Part shown: positions 17,630 through 26,266 of the stretch, piece after piece
How positions within the stretch are numbered: position 1 is the stretch's first letter
Layout of the letters: each line of letters opens with the position of its first letter
DNA from: Bacteroidota bacterium
Lineage (GTDB): Bacteria > Bacteroidota > Bacteroidia > NS11-12g > UBA955
Length of the DNA: 41,794 bases
Direction: 5' to 3'
NCBI GenBank assembly: GCA_025354385.1
Contig: JANXMZ010000032.1
Coordinates: 1 to 41,794 of the forward strand
Notes under the pieces: generated by a model
Told to the model about the DNA's origin: nothing
Database searches by the model: none
Seen by the model: the letters and a program-made list of their open reading frames with translations, nothing else
Program-made: the position numbers and the translations under genes

Positions 17630-18952
17630 TTAATAGTGACATTTTGAACATTCCAACGCACCATTTTGTGCAGCTGTTACATTGATTTTGCCATCCTTTG
17701 TGTAATATTTGCTGTAGTTAGAATTTTTATTATTCTTATCAGCTTTGATTTTTTCGTGAAGTTTCTCGTAGTAAGGATTGTTCTCTACATCAATGTTTCT
17801 CTCTCTGTGACAGTTGATACACCATCCCATTTGAAGGGTGGCAAATTGTTGAACCACTGGCATTGTTTGAACTGGTCCATGACATGTTTGGCAAGTTAAG
17901 CCAACACCTTTTACGTGCATACTATGATTAAAATAAGCATGATCGGGTAGATTGTGAACACGAATCCATTTAATCGGTTTTGGATTAGCACCGAATTGCT
18001 GACCGCTTGGTTTTTCAGGATCGTAATCCATAGCAGCATATATTTTTAAAATTTCAGGAGAAATCTGACCGTCATACTTATCTCTGGCCTGCACACCTTT
18101 GTGGCAATTCATACAAGTATTTACAGAAGGTACACTAGCTTGCTTTGATTTTTCAACAGTAGTATGGCAATATTTACAATCTATTTTATAATCACCTGCG
18201 TGAATTTTATGGGAAAATTTAATTGGTTGCTCAGGCGCATACCCTTGTTGTACCGCAATTTCTGTTGCCCCAAAATTATAACCATACACGGCCAAACACA
18301 AAGCAATAACAGTACCCACCAATAATTTAACGATGGTAGGATTGCTTTTCTTTTTAAATTCAGCTAATTTTTTCTGTCCTTCGCTCAGTTCTTTATGCTC
18401 GTGATCTTCTGCATTGGAACCTTCCATTTCGCTAATGGTTGATTGTAATTGTTTTTTAGTTCTTCTTAAAATGTACAAAACTAAAACAAGAACAACAATT
18501 AAGAATATCAAAATGTAAAGTGTATTGCTACTGAAAAAGCCAGCATCTGTTCCACCAGAAGGCTCAGTGGTTTTAACTTTTACTGGAGCGGTCCATTCTT
18601 TAAAATAGGTGATGATGGTTTTGATTTGATCATCGCTTAGATTCTCAAATACGTTCATCGCCGCTTTTCCATTTTCATTGTAAACAGCAATGGCATCCTT
18701 ATCGCCACTTGCTCTCAATTTTTCGTTGTTCTTAATCCATTTCAACAACCACTCTTCGCTTCTTCTAGTGTGAACTCCTTGCAATGCTGGCCCCACCAAT
18801 TTGGCGTCCATCGCATGACAGGAAGTACAATTAAGTTTGAAAAGAGATTCACCTTTTGCCGCATCGGCAGATAGTGGTTTGCCAGGGGCTTGGGCAAATA
18901 AATTTAAGTTAAGAAAAAGTAAAAATGCTACTACTATTGTTCTTACTTGCAT
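17630..18952 (-). CDS. actA: Alternative complex III subunit ActA, multiheme cytochrome c with fused N-terminal monoheme domain
   Basis: The chosen ATG gives 440 residues with a clean signal peptide (about 1-21). An ATG at 18979 is also possible and adds nine residues. An N-terminal class I cytochrome c domain carries CTSCH at 42-46; two transmembrane helices follow at about 144-163 and 207-224; then comes a cytochrome c7/pentaheme-type domain with CKYCH (259-263), CMNCH (280-284), CQTCH (354-358), CINCH (378-382) and CSKCH (435-439). That makes six c-heme sites, the five expected for ActA plus one in the fused domain. ActA collects electrons from ActB and relays them to ActE or an external acceptor. 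It is the first gene of the act operon; a possible promoter lies just upstream. Confidence 0.93.
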   Translation of the reverse strand: MQVRTIVVAFLLFLNLNLFAQAPGKPLSADAAKGESLFKLNCTSCHAMDAKLVGPALQGVHTRRSEEWLLKWIKNNEKLRASGDKDAIAVYNENGKAAMNVFENLSDDQIKTIITYFKEWTAPVKVKTTEPSGGTDAGFFSSNTLYILIFLIVVLVLVLYILRRTKKQLQSTISEMEGSNAEDHEHKELSEGQKKLAEFKKKSNPTIVKLLVGTVIALCLAVYGYNFGATEIAVQQGYAPEQPIKFSHKIHAGDYKIDCKYCHTTVEKSKQASVPSVNTCMNCHKGVQARDKYDGQISPEILKIYAAMDYDPEKPSGQQFGANPKPIKWIRVHNLPDHAYFNHSMHVKGVGLTCQTCHGPVQTMPVVQQFATLQMGWCINCHRERNIDVENNPYYEKLHEKIKADKNNKNSNYSKYYTKDGKINVTAAQNGALECSKCHY

Positions 18953-19017
18953 GTTATAATTATTTCGGTTTCTAACCATGAGTTTATGACTGAAAAATGA
19001 CAATTCTAATGAGACCG

Positions 19018-19041
19018 CAAATATATCAATGAATATGTCAA
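19018..19041 (-). promoter_or_regulatory. Possible promoter of the act operon
   Basis: On the minus strand, TATATTTG (19025 to 19018) matches the Bacteroidota -7 consensus TAnnTTTG, and a TTG lies upstream (19041 to 19039), although the 13-base spacer is shorter than usual. The predicted start of transcription would fall about 60 bases before the actA ATG. Short AT-rich matches occur by chance, so this is tentative. Confidence 0.3.
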
Positions 19042-19162
19042 TGTTAAAAATTTTTATTCACATAAATTTAATTTAGAACTATTCTATATAAATTTATAAT
19101 TTACTTAATTTCAATAAAATGAAAAATACAAAAAATTCGACTCTGATGATACAAAAAAATAA

Positions 19163-20065
19163 TTATTGAACAATTATTTTTTCAAAATAAGTTTGATTTT
19201 TAACAAAGATAGAAACGACATACATCCCTTTAGAAAGTTCGGCAGTATGGTAATTAAGCAATTCGCCTGATTCAATATTTTTTGTATCCACCTGCTCTTC
19301 TAATATGTTATAAATAGTAAGGCTGGCATTACTTGTAGGTAGCATTGAAAAACCATTTGTTGTGGAATTAAACTGATAGGGTTTGCTAATAGATTGGATT
19401 CCACTTGTTGCTAAATAAGGGGCAAAGGTATAAATAGTACCATTGACAGGTTGAGATTCTATTCCTTTGAAGGTAGAGACATTTATTACCTTAACCAATG
19501 TCGGACTCGCCACTGTACCTGAAATTGCTAAATAAGGTGACCCATCAGAATCTCTGAATCCAAAATAATATTCTTTAAAATTAATATCTGTTATGCTAGA
19601 AGGTCCAAAGCGAAATTCGATATTATTAGTTGTTTCATATAGCCAAATCTGATCATTAATAATATAATGCTCAGCTGTGTCATAGGGCACCACTTTCAAA
19701 TTTTTAAATTGAACCTTAACAATTCTGTTAGGAGAGGTACCTGTGATTAAGTATGAAATTTCTGACTCCGCAGGTTTCATATCTATGGTATCATAATAAT
19801 ACTCCTGTCCCATTGAAATGATATCGTTTTTTGCGGCAGTAAATGAAATGGTATTTGGAATAACTTTCAAACTATCGAAAGTCTTGCTAAAAAAAGTAAA
19901 TGTAAAAGGTAATTTTGTTTTAAAAGTTTGCGTCCAAGCATCCGGTAGGACTGCAGGACTAACCAATTCAGTATAGGTCCCTGAAGACTTAACGAATGTA
20001 TACTCCAATTGCCCGTAAACAGAGATTTGAAAGAGTACAAACACCATAAGTAAGATTTTTTTCAT
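19163..20065 (-). CDS. Secreted protein with T9SS type A sorting domain, unknown function
   Basis: The 300-residue product has a signal peptide (about 1-18, ending VYGQ), a beta-rich domain (about 20-215) and a C-terminal T9SS sorting domain (about 222-300, ending in the AELSKGMYVVSIFVKNQTYFEKIIVQ-type strand pattern). The beta domain is clearly paralogous to that of the gene directly upstream (20165-20839): both have the LPFTF.FFS block, a TG.SPN segment and the NDQIWLYET / NNQIWLYET block. No enzymatic motif is visible; the sequence resembles surface or matrix proteins of Bacteroidota. The two genes are 99 bases apart on the same strand. Function unknown; export to the cell surface is expected from the C-terminus. 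Confidence 0.8.
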   Translation of the reverse strand: MKKILLMVFVLFQISVYGQLEYTFVKSSGTYTELVSPAVLPDAWTQTFKTKLPFTFTFFSKTFDSLKVIPNTISFTAAKNDIISMGQEYYYDTIDMKPAESEISYLITGTSPNRIVKVQFKNLKVVPYDTAEHYIINDQIWLYETTNNIEFRFGPSSITDINFKEYYFGFRDSDGSPYLAISGTVASPTLVKVINVSTFKGIESQPVNGTIYTFAPYLATSGIQSISKPYQFNSTTNGFSMLPTSNASLTIYNILEEQVDTKNIESGELLNYHTAELSKGMYVVSIFVKNQTYFEKIIVQ

Positions 20066-20164
20066 GTTAATTGTTGATTATTTAGTGCATGCAATGATAA
20101 TTAATTCTAACAAAACAAAAAATTTCCATTCAATTACAAACAAGAAATTTTGATCAAACCTTAA

Positions 20165-20839
20165 CTATGGCGTTAATATGTATACTTGACCATTTACAGG
20201 ATGGGGTTTTATTCCATTAAAACTACCTGGATCCAAAACCTCATTTAAGATTGGTGCTATTGCAGTATCTTGTAATGCGATATATTGATTATCATCTCCA
20301 TTAACCATACCTACTAAAAGTTCGTTCATATCGGAATCACTAATTGAATTAGTTCCGAAATGATATTCAATCTTATTACTTGTTTCATACAACCAAATTT
20401 GATTATTAATAGTGTAATCCTTTGTTGAATCAATCAATCTAGCTTTAATATTCTTATATTCAATTTTTAAGATCATATTTGGTGAATTTCCTGTAATTGA
20501 ATAGGATATTGGCGACATGGAGGGGCTTTCACTCTCTGGATAATAATTGTAAGTGCCATATATTATACAATCTGTTCCTGAATCCGTAAAAGATAATCCT
20601 TTAAAATTAATATATATTTTATTAAATGAATGGCTAAAAAAAGAAAAGGTAAATGGCAAATCTACAACTTGCTTCCCATTCCAAGCAGCGTCTGATATAT
20701 TTATAGATGTTTCACTATCTAAAACGGTATAAACAGAATTGCTATATGTTAAAGTATAATGCAATACATAATTTTTACTTGTAAATGACATTAAGCAAAC
20801 AAGAATTAGACTTTTAAGAAAAGTTGATATAATCTTCAT
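20165..20839 (-). CDS. Paralogue of the adjacent secreted protein, without a T9SS tail
   Basis: The 224-residue product starts with a hydrophobic leader (about 1-22) and then carries the same beta domain as the gene at 19163-20065, including LPFTFSFFSHSF, ISYSITGNSPN and NNQIWLYETSNKIEYHFG. It stops right after VYILTP, at the point where the neighbour continues (IYTFAP) into its sorting domain. Translating the 65 bases beyond the stop on the minus strand gives no remnant of a sorting domain. The pair looks like a tandem duplication in which one copy lost, or never gained, the T9SS tail. Without the tail the protein would be expected in the periplasm rather than on the surface. It starts 28 bases after the stop of the FISUMP-type gene. 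Confidence 0.75.
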   Translation of the reverse strand: MKIISTFLKSLILVCLMSFTSKNYVLHYTLTYSNSVYTVLDSETSINISDAAWNGKQVVDLPFTFSFFSHSFNKIYINFKGLSFTDSGTDCIIYGTYNYYPESESPSMSPISYSITGNSPNMILKIEYKNIKARLIDSTKDYTINNQIWLYETSNKIEYHFGTNSISDSDMNELLVGMVNGDDNQYIALQDTAIAPILNEVLDPGSFNGIKPHPVNGQVYILTP

Positions 20840-20867
20840 AATATTTTATTAAGTAATTGTAATTTAT

Positions 20868-22305
20868 TTAATTCTTAACGCACCTCACTGAAATAGCATT
20901 CCTTTTATCTTGATTATATTTACCTACCTGCCCTGTAGTACTTGAAATATCATTATACCAATAACCATTTGTATAAAAGTATGCCCAAGAGTTAAAATAT
21001 AAAAATTGGTTTAAGCCCCAATTATACTGCCCTCCCAATTTAGCATTAAATTTCGAACTTCCTCCATCCAATAAAGCGGCTTGTGTATAATTATTAGGCC
21101 ATATAGAGGCAAATTCGGTTTCTGTTGGAACGTGCCAACCATTTGGACAAATGCCTTGTGTAGATGTATAAATAGTGCTACCTCTCATTAAATTATCCCA
21201 TTGATACAAACCTCCATATGTAGAACAATTCGATTGATTATTATCATAACAATATTTAAAAACACTGCCAGTCGAGGGTTGAGTTGTAGAAGTTGAGGTA
21301 CTTAAATATGTACCATAGTCTAGGTTCTCTGCCAACCAACACAAATTGCTTAAATAAACTGTCTTATATACTTTATTATCCCTAGAATCTGTTATTGGTC
21401 CTCCGCACCCGAAAGAAACTTGCATCTCATCAGTGGAAACACATCCATTATAGGAAATAGTCCAAACTAAAGTGTATAATATACCAGTGCTACCAGTAAA
21501 AGTTGAATTACGCAAATTAGCATTAGAAAACGAACCACCCGCTCCACTTTTAATTGACCAAACTCCAGTTCCATTAATTGGTTGATTGCCATTTAATGTG
21601 GCGGGAGAACTATTCGTATTTATTTGATCAATTCCTGCATTTGACTTAGTAACATTTGAAAGTAAAATATCCTTAACTGCGCTTGTATATGTTACACCAT
21701 CACACCCAACTATTGAAATAGTATAATAATATCTTACTACAGGATCTAACCCTGGTACAATAATTGAATATCTGTTAAAAAACTTTGTATTCAAGACTAA
21801 ATCTCTTGTGGCCATTCTTGAATTATTGAAAACTTGAAGCCTATAATCATAAATTCCAGATATTGCTTGCCAATTTGCTTTGAAAGAAGTACAAGTTTTA
21901 TTCGTCTCAGTTAATATGACTGGAGTACCTTTGTTTCCTGTAGTAAAAACTGTTTTTGCGTTAGAATTATAACAGCCGTCTAAAGCCCCTACAACATAAA
22001 TTTGCATATAATAAGTTGTGCCAAAATCTAAGGAACTCCCATTGTATGAATAACTCCCATTTCTACTAGTTGGAGAGGAAAATGAACTTTCTATTAAAAC
22101 CGGTCCATATACAATATTACTGAAATTAGCATTTGTAGCTATTTGAAAATAAGTACCCCCGGTATTATTCAGTGTGGTGTAATTTATAGCAATACTTTTA
22201 CAATTAGTAATAGTTGTGTTATATATTACTGATTGAACTAAACAAGCAAAAGTTGTATTTATAAAAATGATTAAAAAAACTGTTAAAAAAAAAAGACTTT
22301 TTCAT
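20868..22305 (-). CDS. Secreted FISUMP-domain protein, frameshifted in a homopolymer near the start
   Basis: The main frame (20868-22007) encodes a fibronectin type III-like region, an Ig-like region (around WSIKSGAGGSFSN) and a C-terminal Fibrobacter succinogenes major paralogous (FISUMP) domain (from about DNKVYKTVYLSNLCWLAENL to the end, with the ICPNGWHVPT block). The same frame stays open upstream to about 22286 and reads a convincing signal-peptide core (LTVFLIIFINTTFA) and mature start, but has no start codon. The start, ATG-AAA-AAG at 22305, is in another frame, separated by a run of ten A on the plus strand (22285-22294, ten T on the coding strand). Removing one base gives a 478-residue intact protein. 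It is either a sequencing/assembly error, a recent mutation, or a slippage-controlled gene. No T9SS tail is present. Confidence 0.8.
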
Positions 22306-22365
22306 ACTATCGAAATTATTTATATACAAATAAATAAACAAAAAACAACATTTACAAATAAATAA

Positions 22366-25300
22366 TTATTGCATAACAGTAACAGTACCTTTTTGGGTAT
22401 AAAATTTATTGTCCCAGCCTTTGTAGGTAACTATCCAAATGTAGACATCGTTGCCAGCAATAGCCCCATTTACCTTGCCATCCCATTGGGTTCCCTTAAA
22501 GTCATTTTCCCATACTTTTTGCCCCCATCTGTTGAAAACTTTCATATCAAACACTTTCACAAATGCATGTGACACACCCCAAACATCGTTGAAAGCATCA
22601 TCGTTTGGAGAAAAAGCATTGGGAACAAATACCATGGGTGGTTGTATTAATCGTATGGTGTTCGACTCGCTGACAGCATTATACCCCATATCACTTCCGT
22701 TTTTACCTTCTACTGCTTTTACTTGATAGAAATAAGCACCCCACCACAAGTCCAAATCATCATCATGGTAAGTGCGGTTGATTCCTGTTGAATTGATATA
22801 TCTAAGCGATCCCGTATCCACTTTGCGCACCATTTCATAATGATTTACACCACCTATCCAATAACGGTATGGGTCCCAACTTAAATCGAAATACAATGGC
22901 CCAACCTCGCCTCGCAAAACAATGTTGCAGGCTTCGTTACTTGGCTTGCTCACATGTCCACATTTATCATTTACCCCAATTTTATAGCAATAACTTTTAC
23001 TAGCAACAACAACATTATTGTCAATATATTCCGTATCACTTAAATTACTAGTGGAATACACTTTTCTATACCCCATGGATACATTGTTAATATTATCTGT
23101 TTTGAAAATATCATAACTTCCAAAATCCTCCTCTTTGCTTTGAAACCAGCTAATTTTAACTTTGCTATTGTCTATTACAGTTGCATAATTTAAGTAAGTA
23201 GAATCGATAGGGGCATTAAATTCTTTCAAAGTACTAATGGTAACTCCTTGATCGTATCGCTTGTTACAAATATTAACACCTACCATGAAATATGTATAAT
23301 TGTTCGACTTTGGATCGAGTGGAACCTTATCTAAATATACACCTGCATTATTAGTTTTTATTGTATCCAAAGCCTTTTCTGTACCATTCGGATTTTTTCT
23401 GTAAAGTATAACATGCATGAAATATTTATTCTTTTCAAATGCCTTCCAATTTAACTTTAAACTTCCATCGTCTTTAAAGTTCAAACAAAATGATTCTGGC
23501 GTTAAAGTAAGCGGAATGTCCCTCACAACGATTTTTATAACTGCTTTGGTACTATCTTGGGTTGGGCAACCTTGGTCGTAAACATTGACATACAATTTTA
23601 CTGTATCCATACCAGCATGCTGACAACCTGCTTCCCAATGAATTCTGGCAGTTAATTTATTCGCATTTGGATCTTTCGTAAAAGATAATATGGTTGGCAG
23701 AGGCTTAGGAAATTTTGGATTATTAAATGGTGTACCAGTTAATCGAACAATTAAAGAATCATCGAAATCGGGGTCGGAGACCACCACATCGAAATCGAGT
23801 GTATCTGTTGCCGAAATAGCATAAAAAGAATCTTTTGAAACAGGTTTGCGATTTAAGTTTTCAAAATCAATTTTAAACAGAGCGTTATTACAACCACTCG
23901 AATTATTTTTTCTACTCCACACACCAGGGGTTGTTGGCAAAAGGCTCTGTCCCCAACATCCTCCACAGACAGCCTGATAAATAATTCCCTTTTTATCAAA
24001 CCGACTAGTGCCACCATCTACATGTTCGGCCGATGAAGTATTAACATTACCTATTCCGCCAAAATAAGTTGCAAATAAAAGTTCTCGCAAATTTTTACTA
24101 AATACTGCCACATAAAAATCTTGCCCATCGGTTATTTTCTGAATAGCATTCGAGGTAATAGGCATTCTTAAAGTACCTGAACCAGAAAAACCATCAAAAT
24201 TAAATCCTCCCCAACCACAAATAAAAATACGTTCACATTCATCTACTAAAAAAGCAGTAGGCGAAATATCGGGTTGTGATTTATTAATAGCACCAAATAC
24301 AGTTTGCATTTCAATTACAGTAAGCTCTTTATTGAACTTGGCTATAAACTGCTTGGCACCTGGATTGGAATACACATTGGCAGACACCCCCACAACACCA
24401 GTGGTTTGCCCATAAACAAAAGGTTTTCCATATCTATCTGTTTTTACAAAATAGGACTGATCGTAAGCATTGGTGCCCAACATAGTAGAGGCCATTATAT
24501 CACCTTTGTCTTTATCCATTCTTATCAAAAACCCATCTGCTCTGCCGCCCATAAAATTTTGGGCCGCACCTCCTACAAGATATCCAAACGAGCCAGAAAT
24601 TGTACCCCCTGTAACATATAAATCATTATTAATACCGAAGTCTAATCCATAAGCGGCATCATCATCTGTACCACCTAAGAAACTACTCAAAAGTAGTTGA
24701 CTACAATCAGGATTTAATTTAAAAATACAACCGTCTTGCTTACCGTTGTATGATGGATCAAAAGCATTTACAGTAGGGAAATTAAGTGAGTTGGTTGTTG
24801 AAGCTACATAAATATTATCCATAGAATCTAATACAACCTCGCCTCTAAAATCATCAGCATAATTGTATAACAATGGACTGATATTGCCCGAAGGCCTATC
24901 GCCGTTCAGACCATCATGACCCACTCCACCAATGAAAGTACCATTCAATAATTGGTCGCCCTTATTGGAGAGTATCACTACAAAAATATCAGCATTACCA
25001 TTATGCGTCTTATCAAAAGGGATACCCTCCCCCAGGGGAAAATCATCCGACTTGGTAGTGCCCATGATGACCAAATCGCCTTTGCGATTCACTATCATGC
25101 TATGGGGCTGTTCATTGTTAAAGGTACCACCAATATAGGTGGCATACATTAGCTTTTTACCATCAGGCGAATATTTTAAAATGCCACAGTCTCTATCTAC
25201 ATAGCCAATTGAATATCTAAAGGGTGAACCTTCATCGGCCCCACCTTGGAAAACCATAGTAAAGGCGCCTGTTGTAGTAGGAAACCCAATGCCAAAAACA

Positions 25301-26100
25301 GTGCCACCGCTATAACCATAACCCGAATCATCGTAAGTGGCGGTATAACCAAAATTATCGGCAAAGGAGCCGCTGAAAGTGGAAAATACCAAAGCGGGAT
25401 CTATGATGATGGCCTTTTTAAAATTGTGTTTAGTACCAATATCAAAACTTAAAATATTGTTATTTAAAACATAAGAAGAACTCATGATTTGTTTTTCATC
25501 GCCATTCTCCTGATAAACCAAGGGTTTAAGTTCGGTAACTTTATTAATAGAATTAACAATTTCTAAATTGCCATTGTTAAGATAAAGGCTATCCGCTCCA
25601 GTATATTTTAGTTGAATAAGGGCTGGATTACCGCCTGCCCGAACAATGAAATTGTATTTTAAGAGACCGGCCTGCTGATACATTTCGAAATCGATGTTGG
25701 GGTAAATATTGGCTATAAATACCTGCTGATACATGAGTACATGGCTGGCCCACTGCTTGGGATCATTGCCTATAAAATAATTGGCATAATCTGTGAATGG
25801 TACTTTGCCTTGGTATATGGCATTGGAATTACAATTAAGAAACTCCACTTTTACAGCATGGCATTGAAAAGAATCACGGGCAGGATTTTTATGTTGAATT
25901 TCACCCAATTTTTGAGCATCATAAAAGAGGTAAGTAATTTGACCTTGGGAAATAAAAAGTTTAGTGCTGTTTAAATCTGCTCTGAATTTGATATGGGAGG
26001 CCCATTGACCTTTGTTTTCGGTAAAACGTACTTGTGCCATAATGCTATTAAAGCAAACAACAAAAAGCAATAGCACTATGACAAGGGTTTTAGTTCTCAA
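22366..26100 (-). CDS. Large surface protein with SBBP-type repeats and gliding-type T9SS type B sorting domain
   Basis: The 1244-residue product starts with a signal peptide (about 1-22) and an FTENKGQW opening, followed by a DUF7948-like region and SBBP-type beta-propeller repeats (through about residue 690; repeated blocks such as YATYIGG, NGTFIGG, LSSFLGG and FATYFGG), then Ig/fibronectin-like domains and a C-terminal gliding-motility-associated type B sorting domain (about the last 85 residues, starting VFVPNAFSPNDDAFND and including KVFNRWGQKVWEN). It is expected to be exported by the T9SS and held at the surface; the ligand is unknown. The start is a TTG directly after an in-frame TGA on the minus strand; no ATG gives the signal peptide. 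It is divergent from the 26267 gene, with 166 bases between them. Confidence 0.85.
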   Translation of the reverse strand: MRTKTLVIVLLLFVVCFNSIMAQVRFTENKGQWASHIKFRADLNSTKLFISQGQITYLFYDAQKLGEIQHKNPARDSFQCHAVKVEFLNCNSNAIYQGKVPFTDYANYFIGNDPKQWASHVLMYQQVFIANIYPNIDFEMYQQAGLLKYNFIVRAGGNPALIQLKYTGADSLYLNNGNLEIVNSINKVTELKPLVYQENGDEKQIMSSSYVLNNNILSFDIGTKHNFKKAIIIDPALVFSTFSGSFADNFGYTATYDDSGYGYSGGTVFGIGFPTTTGAFTMVFQGGADEGSPFRYSIGYVDRDCGILKYSPDGKKLMYATYIGGTFNNEQPHSMIVNRKGDLVIMGTTKSDDFPLGEGIPFDKTHNGNADIFVVILSNKGDQLLNGTFIGGVGHDGLNGDRPSGNISPLLYNYADDFRGEVVLDSMDNIYVASTTNSLNFPTVNAFDPSYNGKQDGCIFKLNPDCSQLLLSSFLGGTDDDAAYGLDFGINNDLYVTGGTISGSFGYLVGGAAQNFMGGRADGFLIRMDKDKGDIMASTMLGTNAYDQSYFVKTDRYGKPFVYGQTTGVVGVSANVYSNPGAKQFIAKFNKELTVIEMQTVFGAINKSQPDISPTAFLVDECERIFICGWGGFNFDGFSGSGTLRMPITSNAIQKITDGQDFYVAVFSKNLRELLFATYFGGIGNVNTSSAEHVDGGTSRFDKKGIIYQAVCGGCWGQSLLPTTPGVWSRKNNSSGCNNALFKIDFENLNRKPVSKDSFYAISATDTLDFDVVVSDPDFDDSLIVRLTGTPFNNPKFPKPLPTILSFTKDPNANKLTARIHWEAGCQHAGMDTVKLYVNVYDQGCPTQDSTKAVIKIVVRDIPLTLTPESFCLNFKDDGSLKLNWKAFEKNKYFMHVILYRKNPNGTEKALDTIKTNNAGVYLDKVPLDPKSNNYTYFMVGVNICNKRYDQGVTISTLKEFNAPIDSTYLNYATVIDNSKVKISWFQSKEEDFGSYDIFKTDNINNVSMGYRKVYSTSNLSDTEYIDNNVVVASKSYCYKIGVNDKCGHVSKPSNEACNIVLRGEVGPLYFDLSWDPYRYWIGGVNHYEMVRKVDTGSLRYINSTGINRTYHDDDLDLWWGAYFYQVKAVEGKNGSDMGYNAVSESNTIRLIQPPMVFVPNAFSPNDDAFNDVWGVSHAFVKVFDMKVFNRWGQKVWENDFKGTQWDGKVNGAIAGNDVYIWIVTYKGWDNKFYTQKGTVTVMQ

Positions 26101-26266
26101 TCAATTGATTTACGAAGATAATATAAATTATTTATATAGCATTAGACTGCATTTAAGAACATAACGTTGCATTCTTTTAAAAATTTCATCATTTTACTGT
26201 CAAATTATTTGGCGCTAAGCGATCATCTCGACAAAAATGATGAAATTCGTAGGTATTAGTTGCTCT

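Noticed and set aside
20840..20867. Fusion or frameshift joining the FISUMP gene and the short paralogue
   Set aside because: A normal stop, a 28-base gap and a separate start with signal peptide separate the genes.
24304..24621. Antisense frame of 105 residues inside the large type B cargo gene
   Set aside because: A shadow of the real minus-strand gene, whose protein shows clear repeats and domains.
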